A DNA stretch of 64,000 nt from an uncultured bacterium. Its GTDB lineage: Bacteria > Patescibacteriota > Saccharimonadia > Saccharimonadales > Saccharimonadaceae. The notes beneath the pieces were generated by a model, which worked only from the letters and a program-made list of their open reading frames with translations, was not told the DNA's origin and made no database searches. The position numbers and the translations under genes are program-made. This document shows positions 45,501 to 53,768 of the stretch, one piece after another. The stretch spans positions 124,001-188,000 of the forward strand of contig CAILCF010000005.1 of assembly GCA_903832635.1 (NCBI GenBank), given 5' to 3'. Numbering within the stretch: the stretch's first letter is position 1; each line of letters starts with the position of its first letter.

Positions 45501-46187
45501 GACACATAACAATATCTCCTGGGCTTCTTTATCGTCATGAACTAAATAATGGCCATCGTTACTAACGACCAATGGTACATTAATTTCTTTGGATAATTTT
45601 TGTAGTCCCTTATTGACTTTTAACTGTTCGTCCCAATCATGGTTTTGCATCTCTAAATAATAGCGATCACCAAAAACCGACTTATACCATAGTGCAACAT
45701 CCTTGGCTGATTGGTAATCGTCGTTTCGAAGACTTTTACCAACTTCCCCCCCAGCACATCCAGACAGCACAATTAAACCTTCGTTATATTTTTTCAAAAG
45801 TTCGTGATCGATACGGGGTTTATAATACATTCCTTCTAATTGTGCCAAACTGCTTAATTCCATCAGGTTCTGATAACCCTGCTTGTTCATTGCAAGTATT
45901 GTCAGATGAAACCTAGCCTTATCTTTGGTAGGGTCACGATCATAACGTGATCTGGTTGCTACATACGCCTCCATACCAATAATAGGTTTTACCCCAGAAT
46001 CAATGGCTGCCTTATAAAATTCAATACTTCCAGACATAGTCCCATGGTCGGTTATCGCTACTGCAGTCATACCATAATCTTTTACTAATTTAATTAGATC
46101 AGGAATTTTCGTTAGACCATCTAACAGACTATGATGCGTGTGATTATGAAGATGAACATAATCTGATACCTTTAAATTAACCCCCAT
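42576..46187 (-). CDS. dnaE: DNA polymerase III alpha subunit
   Basis: The replicative polymerase, 1203 aa. The N-terminal PHP domain has HLHNHTHHSLLDGL (about residue 12), and TAVAITDHGTMSG follows. The polymerase active site shows PDFDIDIQDTRRDEV with the paired Asp, and KIDFLGLSNLT with the third. The tandem HhH region is followed by an OB fold (about 1010-1090, TVGGLISTVRTIVTKNQSKM). Intact His/Asp residues in PHP suggest a metal-binding, possibly proofreading domain. A TATACT box lies 10 nt before the ATG and no Shine-Dalgarno is present. Confidence 0.97.
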   Translation of the reverse strand: MGVNLKVSDYVHLHNHTHHSLLDGLTKIPDLIKLVKDYGMTAVAITDHGTMSGSIEFYKAAIDSGVKPIIGMEAYVATRSRYDRDPTKDKARFHLTILAMNKQGYQNLMELSSLAQLEGMYYKPRIDHELLKKYNEGLIVLSGCAGGEVGKSLRNDDYQSAKDVALWYKSVFGDRYYLEMQNHDWDEQLKVNKGLQKLSKEINVPLVVSNDGHYLVHDDKEAQEILLCVGTGSFLSETDRMSFREFDLHVTDPNEIISKWGKDFPDAIKNTKKIADRCDVKLELGGMLIPVFPTPEGKSEKSYLDELVFRGLAWRYGGIKRTDTEKLSIAEAKRYIPGNVMERAEYELGVVDRMAFNGYFLIVQDYINWGKDHGIIFGPGRGSGAGSILAYATRITELDPLKYNLLFERFLNPDRISMPDFDIDIQDTRRDEVIAYCAEKYGAERVANIVTFGRMAARAAVRDVARVLEVPYAEADRLSKMIPPPAQGKHIPLSVSVVKDADLKTEYESNPVSKKVIDFAIRLEGTIRSHGVHAAGVVIAPDDIVKFIPLEMAQKGVISTQYPMGPVEDLGLLKIDFLGLSNLTTINNALRIVKKVYKTEIDLDNLPLDDIATYELLQRGDTTGVFQLESAGMKRYLRDLIPTKFDDIIAMVALYRPGPMQFINSFIKRKHGKEKISFLHPKFENALSPTYGILVYQEQFMQISKDFAGFTGGQSDTLRKAVGKKKMDLMKKMRTEFIEGAVKYSQADPKLAEKFWTQLEEFANYCFNKSHAACYGLIAYWTAYLKAHYPEAFMAALMTSDQNDIDRLAIEINECKHMGITVLPPDVNEGFVEFAIVPGKNEIRFGMAAVKGVGVGAVEEILRTRDKDGKFKSVEDFAKRVNTSRFNKKAWESLIKSGGFDSLGDRSDLLFSLDTIQAFASKLQKEAISGQTDLFGDMDDVSQIQPTMNLQTSPIKHSDRERLAWERELMGLYISAHPLDNYDSYFEEQTIPLIKLTSDMDGKTLTVGGLISTVRTIVTKNQSKMAFVGIEDKNGEAEVVVFPNLYEKIGQKLIRDAVVRVEGKINGKDRDGNIGSDAKIIADDIQFVSDQELKDYKPNGIKMSKPKVDKINSVQTKRIASEQITIKPPTTKKLYVHINDPDDHESLLSLKKVCNDYVGESDIVLVLGEEKKSAIKLPFKVDLSKELVMDLSQLLGKDKVVVK

Positions 46188-46197
46188 GTGTACTACT

Positions 46198-46203
46198 AGT
46201 ATA
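46198..46203 (-). promoter_or_regulatory. -10 box of dnaE (near-leaderless)
   Basis: Minus-strand TATACT, 10 nt before the ATG. Confidence 0.45.
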
Positions 46204-46260
46204 CCTAACCTTAACCTGGTTTGTCTGTAGTAAAAACAACTTAAGAATAATTGCTATTAA

Positions 46261-46521
46261 TTATTTCATTGCATTAATAATATTTCGAATATACTCACCA
46301 ATGTATGGAAGTGTGTCAAACATACCTAAAACCCAAATTACAAAAGCTACCAAGACTGTACCACCAAGTAAAGTCCCAAATCCAAAAAATATTCCGCGAG
46401 TAAAGTTCATCCAATATATTTGAACTCGAGAACGGTGAAAGTCATTAAATAACTCCTCAAGTAATGCACGCCGAGCGCCATTTTCGTTGTCATTATTTAT
46501 TTTTGTTTTTAATTTAACCAT
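46261..46521 (-). CDS. Small membrane protein (DUF5665-like)
   Basis: An 86-aa protein. A charged N-terminus (ALLEELFNDFHRSRVQIYWMNFTRG) leads into a long hydrophobic segment, IFFGFGTLLGGTVLVAFVIWVLG, and ends in an amphipathic YIGEYIRNIINAM. This agrees with my memory of DUF5665, a single-pass family of unknown role common in CPR and Firmicutes. It is the last of three small membrane-protein genes in a row. Confidence 0.75.
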   Translation of the reverse strand: MVKLKTKINNDNENGARRALLEELFNDFHRSRVQIYWMNFTRGIFFGFGTLLGGTVLVAFVIWVLGMFDTLPYIGEYIRNIINAMK

Positions 46522-46550
46522 ATTTCAACTATTCGTTTTGCATATAATTT

Positions 46551-46862
46551 TTACTTGTCTTTGTCAAAAAAGCCTTTTTTTGCACCTTCTACTGCACGTT
46601 CCGACCGTTCCTTTAGCTCCATCGCCTCAGATTTTGCTTTCTCTGTCATCTGTTGGGCTTTGATTTTTGCATCTTTTGAGAAATCTGCTGCTTTGTTAGC
46701 AGCTATTTCAGCCTTCTTTGCAGCTTCTGCTTTAACTTTTTCTGCCTTGGCTGCTAGTTCTGCTCTCGTTTCTTTTCCACTTTTTGGTGCCGTTAAGATG
46801 CCAGTTGCAAAACCTGCAGCTGCTCCGATTAATGCACCGATTGCAAATTTACCTTTTGACAT
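46551..46862 (-). CDS. YtxH-like small protein
   Basis: A 103-aa protein. The Gly/Ala-rich N-terminal segment FAIGALIGAAAGFATGILTAPKSGKETR is the YtxH (general stress/membrane-associated) signature, with a short membrane helix followed by the APxSG(K/R)ETR motif. The rest is a Lys/Ala/Glu-rich helix (KAEKVKAEAAKKAEIAANKA). Function unknown; YtxH proteins are often induced by stress. Two nt separate its ATG from the preceding stop. Confidence 0.85.
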   Translation of the reverse strand: MSKGKFAIGALIGAAAGFATGILTAPKSGKETRAELAAKAEKVKAEAAKKAEIAANKAADFSKDAKIKAQQMTEKAKSEAMELKERSERAVEGAKKGFFDKDK

Positions 46863-46864
46863 AG

Positions 46865-47125
46865 TTATTCTTCTCCCTTCTTACTTTTTTTCATTTTTTT
46901 AAATATACTATTTATTGTTTCTGCAATAAAAATTGGTTGGACGACCTTGGAGACTTTTTTTACTACGGAACCAAAATCTTCAATAGTTTGTTCAGCGGAG
47001 GTGGTAATTTTACGAATTTGGCGCGTTAAAACGATTAAATATACTAATAAAACAATTCCTACAATCAAAAAGATAGTCAATACCACCGATAGCATGATTA
47101 CAAGAACTTCTGCCGATGAGTCCAT
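46865..47125 (-). CDS. Small membrane protein with cytoplasmic tail (DUF948-like)
   Basis: An 86-aa protein with one strong helix, VIMLSVVLTIFLIVGIVLLVYLIVL (about residues 9-33), then a predicted cytoplasmic helix and a basic end (KKMKKSKKGEE). It resembles DUF948-type partners that commonly precede YtxH genes, but it is too short for a firm call. First gene of the trio, with AAAGGA 9 nt upstream and a promoter after the galU stop. Confidence 0.7.
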   Translation of the reverse strand: MDSSAEVLVIMLSVVLTIFLIVGIVLLVYLIVLTRQIRKITTSAEQTIEDFGSVVKKVSKVVQPIFIAETINSIFKKMKKSKKGEE

Positions 47126-47170
47126 AATTAGTTTCCTTTATAGCTTTAAATTACTAGTTTACCCTTCTTT

Positions 47171-47199
47171 ATAATAGTCTGATTTAATTAAATTAGCAA
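47171..47199 (-). promoter_or_regulatory. Promoter of the small membrane protein trio
   Basis: Minus-strand TTGCTA (47194-47199), a 17-nt spacer and TATTAT (47171-47176), just after the galU stop (47204). The predicted leader is about 40 nt. Confidence 0.55.
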
Positions 47200-47203
47200 A
47201 CGC

Positions 47204-48079
47204 TTACTTTAAACGTTCTCGAAGGTATATTTCAAAATCCGGTCCAAATTTTTGATTGTCTAATGCTTCGTCAACCAATGCTTGCAAATATTTCATTGGG
47301 TCCCCGGTATCATGCCAAACACCGTCGATTGCACATCCATACACCTCATCACTATGCATTAGTTCAATAATACTATCTGCTAACATGATTTCACCGTTAT
47401 TACCTACTTTCTTCATTGCTACTAAAGGCAGAATGTCTGGTGACAATAAAAAGCTACCAGCTGAAGCAAGATTTGATGGAGTGTTTTCTTCACCTGGTTT
47501 TTCAACAAAATTTTTTAGTCTGTATAATCTGTCATAAACTTGTTCTCCAGTTTCAACCATCCCATATTTATCGGCATCTTTTTTATCGACTTCAACTAGT
47601 GAAATTACTGATTTTCCTGTTTTATTATAAGCATCTTTTAATTGGATTGGCCAAGGTTTGCTTGTCATAAAATAATCATCTGGGAAAAACACAAAAAAAG
47701 GCTCATTTTCATCAATCAAATGCATTGCTTCAATCACCGGCATAGCACTGCCATAGCCTTCGCCTTTTTGTCTGATATAAATAAAATTAGCAAGTTCTGC
47801 TATTGCCTGAATTTGATCTGCCATTTCGTTCTTGCCACTTAAACGTAGCTTTGCCTCAAGTTCAAAACTACGATCAAAATGATCCTCGATAGATCGCTTT
47901 GTACTTCCGGTAACAATAATCACGTCAGTTACCCCGGCTTTTACAGCTTGTTCCACTATGAGCTGAACTATTGGTTTGTCAATTATTGGTAACATTTCTT
48001 TGGGCATTGCTTTTGTCTGCGGCAAAAAACGTGTGCCCAGTCCAGCGGCACAAATAATTGCTTTGGTTGGTTGTTTCAT
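47204..48079 (-). CDS. galU: UTP-glucose-1-phosphate uridylyltransferase
   Basis: Makes UDP-glucose from UTP and glucose 1-phosphate for envelope glycans. It is 291 aa. The nucleotide-binding signature AAGLGTRFLPQTKAMPKEML is at about residue 12, the metal-binding FFVFFPDDYFM at about 128, and FVEKPGEENTPSNLASAGSF at about 190. Its ATG shares one base with the gatB stop, so it is the last gene of the gatCAB transcript. Confidence 0.95.
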   Translation of the reverse strand: MKQPTKAIICAAGLGTRFLPQTKAMPKEMLPIIDKPIVQLIVEQAVKAGVTDVIIVTGSTKRSIEDHFDRSFELEAKLRLSGKNEMADQIQAIAELANFIYIRQKGEGYGSAMPVIEAMHLIDENEPFFVFFPDDYFMTSKPWPIQLKDAYNKTGKSVISLVEVDKKDADKYGMVETGEQVYDRLYRLKNFVEKPGEENTPSNLASAGSFLLSPDILPLVAMKKVGNNGEIMLADSIIELMHSDEVYGCAIDGVWHDTGDPMKYLQALVDEALDNQKFGPDFEIYLRERLK

Positions 48080-49548
48080 TATATTTTTAGCCTTTCTTTT
48101 ATTAATTTTTGTACCAATGCAGGGTTGGCCTTACCCTGAGATTTTTTCATAACTTGTCCGACTAAAAATCCAATTACCTTTTCATTGCCATTTTCCAAAT
48201 CCATAACCGCTTTTTTGAATGCTGGGTCATCTAGGACTGAATCAACAATATTAAATATTTCTGTTTCATCGCTTACTTGGATTAGATTTTTTTCAATAGC
48301 GATATCTCGCGGAGCAACGGCCGGACGTCGATTCATTTCGTAAAATATTTCTTTGGCTGCAGTCGAACTGAGCTCATTTTTTTCAACCATATTTGAAAGC
48401 TCAATTAGGTGATCGTCGGTCGCATGGATACCGGTGTTTTGTACAATCCCAGAATCATCCGTCTGACCCTCGACGGCCATTAGTAACCAGATTGCGACAC
48501 GTCTGGCAGCCGTGGCAGTTCCGGATTTTTCCAAAATTCGTTGTATCAATTGGGCAGTAGACTGGGATGCAATCAATGCATTTATTACAGTGCTATCCAG
48601 ATTTAATATTTTCCAAGATTCCCTATAAAATGGTGGTAATTGTGGTACGCTTGATTGTATAAGTTCAATTTCTTCATTCGAAAGCACAATTGGTGGGATA
48701 TCAGCATCCGGCATATATCTGTAGTCTTGAGAATCTTCCTTGTTTCGCTGTGAAGTTGTCCGTTGCTTTGATTCATCCCAACCACGGGTTTCTTGAACAA
48801 TGATTTCACCTTTTTCCAAAAGTTCAACTTGACGATAAAATTCGAATTCTATAGCGCGCTCAACGCTACGGAAAGAATTTAGGTTTTTTACTTCCGACCT
48901 TATGCCAAGTTCATTTGAACTTTTTAGAGCTGCTGATGTATTGACATCAAATCGCATGTTACCGTGATATAAATCTCCTCGTGTTACTCCGGCATAAGTC
49001 ATTAGTCTGTAAAGTTCAATCACAAATGCTTTTGCCTGGGCGGATGAATGAATATCCGGCTCAGTTACGATTTCAAGCAGTGGTGTGCCTGCTCGATTCA
49101 AGTCAACCAAACTATAATTACCATGATGAGTAAGTTTCCCGGCGTCTTCTTCCATATGAGCATGGTTAATGCGAACCTTAAAGGATTCGCCATCATCCAT
49201 TGGTATATCTATTTCACCAGGGCCAATAATCGGCTGATACATTTGAGTTGTTTGATAGCCTTTCGGGAGGTCGGGGTAAAAATAGTGCTTTCTATCAAAT
49301 CTGCTGATATGTTCAATTGGACTATTTAAGGCTTTCCCGGCTTTTATTGCCAAATCAACTGCACCCCGATTCAAAACCGGTAACATCCCGGGAAGACCAA
49401 AATCAATCGGGCTGACTACGGTATTTGGTGATTTATCACGTTCGTCATTATCAGCGCCACTGAAAAGTTTTGTATTGGTTGCCAACTGTACATGGCACTC
49501 GATTCCGACAGTCATCTGGTATTTATCAAGAATTTCTTTGCCTATCAT
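48079..49548 (-). CDS. gatB: Asp/Glu-tRNA(Asn/Gln) amidotransferase subunit B
   Basis: The tRNA-binding, kinase-like subunit that activates Glu-tRNA(Gln) or Asp-tRNA(Asn). It is 489 aa. VGIECHVQLATNTKLFSG starts the catalytic cradle. The PDLPKGYQTTQMYQP, ITEPD-type VTEPDIHS and GTPLLEIVTEPDI segments are family marks, and the C-terminal helical and YqeY-like domains end with GFLVGQVMKKSQGKANP. It is separated from gatA by a small membrane-protein gene. Confidence 0.97.
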   Translation of the reverse strand: MIGKEILDKYQMTVGIECHVQLATNTKLFSGADNDERDKSPNTVVSPIDFGLPGMLPVLNRGAVDLAIKAGKALNSPIEHISRFDRKHYFYPDLPKGYQTTQMYQPIIGPGEIDIPMDDGESFKVRINHAHMEEDAGKLTHHGNYSLVDLNRAGTPLLEIVTEPDIHSSAQAKAFVIELYRLMTYAGVTRGDLYHGNMRFDVNTSAALKSSNELGIRSEVKNLNSFRSVERAIEFEFYRQVELLEKGEIIVQETRGWDESKQRTTSQRNKEDSQDYRYMPDADIPPIVLSNEEIELIQSSVPQLPPFYRESWKILNLDSTVINALIASQSTAQLIQRILEKSGTATAARRVAIWLLMAVEGQTDDSGIVQNTGIHATDDHLIELSNMVEKNELSSTAAKEIFYEMNRRPAVAPRDIAIEKNLIQVSDETEIFNIVDSVLDDPAFKKAVMDLENGNEKVIGFLVGQVMKKSQGKANPALVQKLIKERLKI

Positions 49549-49970
49549 TATATTGCTCCCAAATCCTTCAGCGCTTTTCGAAATTCATGTAAAGCTCGAC
49601 GTGCTTGTTCGTACGAAATATGAGCATCCGATTCGTGGGCAATCGTATTTCTTAGTTTATGAGCAGTCCATATACCATTTCTATCGCTATACAGTTGGAC
49701 GGAATTTTTCATTCTTTCTCCCATAGTTTTGCCTGCAAAACCGCGTGCTTTTAAGGCTTGATCAAGTAGTTTATCGAAGTTAATAACTGATACATAGTAG
49801 CTGTTTGGGTCATCAGATTTTAATTGGTGCTCGTATTCGAGGCACTTAGCACGAAAATGCTGGACATCAATTTTTTTTGAACTTATACGACTAAGTTTAG
49901 TCATTAATGCAAACAATAACGCACCGACAATTATTATTCCCGAAAGAAAGAATATTAATAATAAGTCCAT
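49548..49970 (-). CDS. Small membrane-anchored protein with a HEPN-like RNxxAH motif, inside gatCAB
   Basis: A 140-aa protein with one N-terminal membrane helix (about residues 3-23) and an all-helical cytoplasmic domain. Near the end it reads HKLRNTIAHESDAHISYEQA. R107-x4-H112 fits the HEPN-type Rx4-6H motif, in which RNxIAHE occurs often. HEPN domains are frequently RNases, but many RNxxAH proteins are not. It overlaps gatA and gatB by 1 nt on each side, so it is made together with the tRNA amidotransferase. Function unknown. Confidence 0.7.
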   Translation of the reverse strand: MDLLLIFFLSGIIIVGALLFALMTKLSRISSKKIDVQHFRAKCLEYEHQLKSDDPNSYYVSVINFDKLLDQALKARGFAGKTMGERMKNSVQLYSDRNGIWTAHKLRNTIAHESDAHISYEQARRALHEFRKALKDLGAI

Positions 49971-51352
49971 TATTTATTCTCCATTGATTTAGCCAAGGCA
50001 AAAATCTTCGCATCACTCTTCATTGGGCCCATCAATTGCACCCCGATTGGCAAGCCAGCTTGGTTCTTGCCAGCCGGAACGCTAATTGCAGGCAATCCCG
50101 CCAAAGACGTAGGAACTGTCATAATATCATTCAAATACATTTTAATTGGTTCGGCTGTGTTTTCACCTAATTTAAAGGCAGGCGTCGGTGCAGTCGGCCC
50201 TATCAATATATCGTATGTTTCAAATAATTTATTAAACTCATCAATTAAAAGTGTTCGGGCTTTTTGGGCTTGCAAATAATAGGCATCAAAAAAACCACTT
50301 GAAAGTACATAGCTGCCTATCATAATTCGACGTTTGTTTTCGGTTACAAAACCCTGATCGCGGGTTTTTCCGTAAAGTTCTGCCAAAGTTGTGACACCTT
50401 CGGCGCGTCGACCATAACGAATACCATCATATCTGGCTAAATTACTACAAAGTTCTGCCGGCACAATAATGTAATAAATTGCCAGTGCATATTCAGCCAT
50501 CGGTAAACTAACTTCTTCAACACTATGACCAGCTGATTTTAATTTTTCGACATATTCATTAACCTTTTCACGAACTTCAGGGTCAACGTCATTGGTCATA
50601 AAATCCTTGACAAGGCCAATTTTTTGATTTGTTTTCGAATTTGCCTGAACCTCAAAAAAATCAGGTAAGGTTGTCATATCGTTTTTGTCACGACCAGTAA
50701 TTATTTCTGTAATAAATTCGGCGTCAGAAACATTCGTAGCGAAACAACCAATCACATCAGTACTGCTAGCCATTGCAACAACTCCATATCGACTTACCGC
50801 TCCGTAGGAAGTCTTTACACCAACTACGCCATTAAAGCTGGCTGGCTGGCGAATAGAACCGCCTGTGTCACTTCCAAGTGCAAATGGTACGACTCCAAGA
50901 GCTGTAACTACTGCTGAACCGCCACTGCTACCACCGGCAACCCGAGTCTTATCAAATGCATTGCTAGTTGGCCCAAAGGCCGAATTTTCGGTACTACCTC
51001 CGTGAGCAAAGGCATCTAGATTAGCTTTCCCGATACAAATAGCACCTTCGGCTTCAAGTTTTTCAACAGCTGTAGCCTGTAATGGGGCGTTAAAATTTTC
51101 CAAAATTTTGCTGGCAGCTGTTGTTGGGGCGCCAAATGCTAAAAAGTTATCTTTGACTACAAAAGGAACTCCGGCAAGCTTGCCGGAAATTTTGCCTGAA
51201 TCAACACCGTCGGCTCTTTTAAGTGCCCTTTCAGCCGTCAGACTTAATAGTGCATGATATTCTTCGTTTTCTTTGGCCAGTTTTAAAGAATTCTCAACTA
51301 CCGCTCGCGCCGATGTGTCTTTGATTTTTGTTAAAACTTCAGAAATCGTCAT
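49970..51352 (-). CDS. gatA: Asp/Glu-tRNA(Asn/Gln) amidotransferase subunit A
   Basis: The amidase that frees ammonia from glutamine. It is 460 aa. The Ser-cisSer-Lys triad is seen as the Lys of FVVKDNFLA (about 68), GGSSGGSAV (about 145) and GSDTGGSIRQPASF (about 165). It starts 1 nt after the gatC stop. The presence of gatCAB implies that Gln-tRNA and/or Asn-tRNA is formed indirectly. Confidence 0.97.
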   Translation of the reverse strand: MTISEVLTKIKDTSARAVVENSLKLAKENEEYHALLSLTAERALKRADGVDSGKISGKLAGVPFVVKDNFLAFGAPTTAASKILENFNAPLQATAVEKLEAEGAICIGKANLDAFAHGGSTENSAFGPTSNAFDKTRVAGGSSGGSAVVTALGVVPFALGSDTGGSIRQPASFNGVVGVKTSYGAVSRYGVVAMASSTDVIGCFATNVSDAEFITEIITGRDKNDMTTLPDFFEVQANSKTNQKIGLVKDFMTNDVDPEVREKVNEYVEKLKSAGHSVEEVSLPMAEYALAIYYIIVPAELCSNLARYDGIRYGRRAEGVTTLAELYGKTRDQGFVTENKRRIMIGSYVLSSGFFDAYYLQAQKARTLLIDEFNKLFETYDILIGPTAPTPAFKLGENTAEPIKMYLNDIMTVPTSLAGLPAISVPAGKNQAGLPIGVQLMGPMKSDAKIFALAKSMENK

Positions 51353-51353
51353 A

Positions 51354-51644
51354 TTAAAGTACCTTCGGAACTTTTACTTGAAAATCAGCTACTTCAGGAG
51401 AACACGCTAAAAGTTCCTCACGACTTATGCCGTAATCAATTATCTTATCATCACGCCATACATTACTGAGTCCTGTTACCTGATATGTCGGCTGTATGCC
51501 GGTAGTATCCAATTTACTGAGTTGTTCAACATAACCCAAAATATTACTTATATCAGTACGCAATCCATCAATTTCGGTGTCGCCAAGTTCCAACTTAGAA
51601 AGCTGTGCTAGATGCAGCACATCATCACGAGATATCTGTGTCAT
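51354..51644 (-). CDS. gatC: Asp/Glu-tRNA(Asn/Gln) amidotransferase subunit C
   Basis: The small belt subunit that holds GatA and GatB together. It is 96 aa. ISRDDVLHLAQLSKLELGDTE at the start and LSNVWRDDKI near residue 67 are typical. It heads the operon gatC-gatA-membrane protein-gatB-galU. There is no Shine-Dalgarno; TATAAT ends 6 nt before the ATG. Confidence 0.93.
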   Translation of the reverse strand: MTQISRDDVLHLAQLSKLELGDTEIDGLRTDISNILGYVEQLSKLDTTGIQPTYQVTGLSNVWRDDKIIDYGISREELLACSPEVADFQVKVPKVL

Positions 51645-51650
51645 GTGACT

Positions 51651-51656
51651 ATTATA
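51651..51656 (-). promoter_or_regulatory. -10 box of the gatC operon (leaderless)
   Basis: Minus-strand TATAAT, 6 nt before the gatC ATG. Confidence 0.6.
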
Positions 51657-51704
51657 CCTTAATTAAGCCACTAAAAAACAGTTTTAGTTTATTAATATAT
51701 TTAA

Positions 51705-52466
51705 TTATTTGTATGCTTCGTTTGCTTTCGGCGTCAATAAATATATACCAGCAACCAATGGTAATAAAGCGTATGGTATATAAATTGCAGATGCAACAAA
51801 ATACGTATTTAGCATGGGGCCGATTGATATTGAGTATTTAGAGTAAGCACTAAGTAGTGGATAAAGCCGTTGTACTAATTCATATATTTCATAACCCACC
51901 GCACCGATAGACAAAGCTATACCCACGTACCGAAATAATCTACCGCCGCGTAACAGACCAATTGCCATAACGATGCAGTAAACTATTGCAATAAATATTG
52001 GCATAAGCGACTTAAAGTAATCTGGGCTTTGAATGCTGGATGAGTATGCTGCTGATCCGTAGGATGATGAATATTTAGCAGCATATTCTGAGGCGGTGTT
52101 TAACGATGAAATACTCGCAGAAGCCATTGCTCCTAAAATTACTGCTGTAATTAAAAACATCCATGCTAAAAAATAACTAAATGCCGGAATCCTATAGGCA
52201 AATGGTTTTTCTGGGTTTTCTAAAACCGTAGAAACGGGTGTTTGTTGACGGCTTTCAATCCTTGTAGAGCCTGGTACACTGATGTTTACCCTCGAGGTTG
52301 GTTCAACCTCTGGATTTTTTGCCATATTTTCGTTACCAAACCCTTGGCTGGGTTGATTTTCTACCGCGGCAGGTTGTGGAACGACCGGATGAGGTTGTAG
52401 TGCTTCGTTTTCTTTGGCTTGTCTTCGCAAATCGTCTTCGCTACTGATTGGGTTTATGTCTGTCAT
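51705..52466 (-). CDS. Multispan membrane protein with Pro/Gln-rich N-terminus, function unknown
   Basis: A 253-aa protein. About 95 residues of hydrophilic, proline- and glutamine-rich sequence (HPVVPQPAAVENQPSQGFG) are followed by four predicted membrane helices (about residues 95-118, 152-170, 177-195 and 222-245). A Ser/Tyr/Ala-rich outer loop (YAAKYSSSYGSAAYSSS) lies between the first two. I do not recognise the family. It sits alone between the gat operon and the helicase gene. Confidence 0.7.
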   Translation of the reverse strand: MTDINPISSEDDLRRQAKENEALQPHPVVPQPAAVENQPSQGFGNENMAKNPEVEPTSRVNISVPGSTRIESRQQTPVSTVLENPEKPFAYRIPAFSYFLAWMFLITAVILGAMASASISSLNTASEYAAKYSSSYGSAAYSSSIQSPDYFKSLMPIFIAIVYCIVMAIGLLRGGRLFRYVGIALSIGAVGYEIYELVQRLYPLLSAYSKYSISIGPMLNTYFVASAIYIPYALLPLVAGIYLLTPKANEAYK

Positions 52467-52538
52467 ACTATAATTCGATTATTATTTATAAGCATATGCA
52501 ATAATATTACCCCAATTTTATAATAATGACCAATGAAA

Positions 52539-53768
52539 TTATCGTCTGGCTTCAATAAATGTGTGGGCGTGACCGGATGCTCCGGCTCGGCCGGTTCGGC
52601 CAATTCGATGTATATAATCATCGTAGGTTTGTGGTGTGTCAAAGTTAATAACGTGTGATACGTTAGGAATATCTAGCCCACGAGCTGCAACATCCGTAGC
52701 GACCATTACCCTAACTCGTCCATCTTTGAATTGTTTCAGTGCACGGGCACGTTGGGATTGGTTTTTGTTGCCATGAATAGCAATCGATGCAATCCCGCTG
52801 TTATCCAAGTGGTCGCTTAGGCGTTGAACGCCAAATTTAGTTTCACCGAAAACCAGAACTTTTTCGTATTTTTCAGATTCACGTAGCATATCTGTTAAAA
52901 GTTCAATTTTGTGTGATTTATCACGAGCTTCAATCACATCTTGTTCGATATGCTCGTTTGTCTCACTTGTTCGAACCGATATTGTGATTGGATTTTTCGA
53001 GAAATTATTGATAATCGCGGAAATCTCTGGGGTTATCGTTGCACTGAAAAGAAGTGTTTGACGATCGGATGGTGTTGCACCGACAATCATACGAATATCA
53101 GGCAAAAACCCCATATCCAGCATTCGGTCAGCTTCGTCCAAGACCAAGGTTGTTATGTGGTCCAGATTGATAAATCGGCGATTCATCAAATCCTTTAAAC
53201 GCCCAGGTGTGCCAATTATAAAATGAGGACGACGCTTTAGGTCACGTATTTGACGTTCAGCCGGTACACCGCCAACAACAAGTGCAGAATATAAATTTAA
53301 TCCTTGGCTAAAAACACGAAATTCCTCGTCGATTTGCTGCGCAAGTTCGCGTGTTGGAGCGATAATTAAAACACTAGGTCGTTCGTTTACGCCTTTCATG
53401 TGTTCAATTATTGGTAATAAAAAGGCGGCGGTTTTACCGGTACCGGTATTTGCAATGCCGATAACGTCCTTGCCTTCTAGAATCGGTAAGATTGCTTGGT
53501 CTTGAATTGAAGACGTACTAATATAGCCCTTTTTATCAATGTTATGTTGGAGTTGTCCACCGAATTTAAAATCTATGAATTTATTTTGTGATTCGTATTG
53601 AATCTCTTCGGCTTTTGGTGTTGCACGATTAATAAACTTGGTGGGATTAATATATTTTTTTACAGGTCCCCGACTGCCCCTCGTTCGCTGTCCAGCGAAT
53701 CGACCGCGGTTAAAAGTTGACGTGCGTGCACCACTGGGGCGTCCGCCGCTTCGTTGATAATATGCCAT
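52539..53768 (-). CDS. DEAD-box RNA helicase
   Basis: An ATP-dependent RNA remodelling enzyme, probably for ribosome assembly or cold-stalled RNA. It is 409 aa. An unusual Arg/Gly-rich head (GGRPSGARTSTFNRGRFAGQ) occupies about residues 7-40. The motifs follow: GTGKTAAFLLP (I), PTRELAQQI (Ia), LDEADRMLDMGF (II), FSATITPE (III), DVAARGLDIP (V) and HRIGRTGRAG (VI). It ends soon after motif VI, so there is no C-terminal RNA-binding extension; the RG-rich N-terminus may substitute. It has a Shine-Dalgarno and a long leader. Confidence 0.95.
   Translation of the reverse strand: MAYYQRSGGRPSGARTSTFNRGRFAGQRTRGSRGPVKKYINPTKFINRATPKAEEIQYESQNKFIDFKFGGQLQHNIDKKGYISTSSIQDQAILPILEGKDVIGIANTGTGKTAAFLLPIIEHMKGVNERPSVLIIAPTRELAQQIDEEFRVFSQGLNLYSALVVGGVPAERQIRDLKRRPHFIIGTPGRLKDLMNRRFINLDHITTLVLDEADRMLDMGFLPDIRMIVGATPSDRQTLLFSATITPEISAIINNFSKNPITISVRTSETNEHIEQDVIEARDKSHKIELLTDMLRESEKYEKVLVFGETKFGVQRLSDHLDNSGIASIAIHGNKNQSQRARALKQFKDGRVRVMVATDVAARGLDIPNVSHVINFDTPQTYDDYIHRIGRTGRAGASGHAHTFIEARR

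Noticed and set aside
49548-49970. HEPN/MNT-type toxin-antitoxin pair
   Set aside because: There is no nucleotidyltransferase or other small antitoxin beside it; both neighbours are gat genes.
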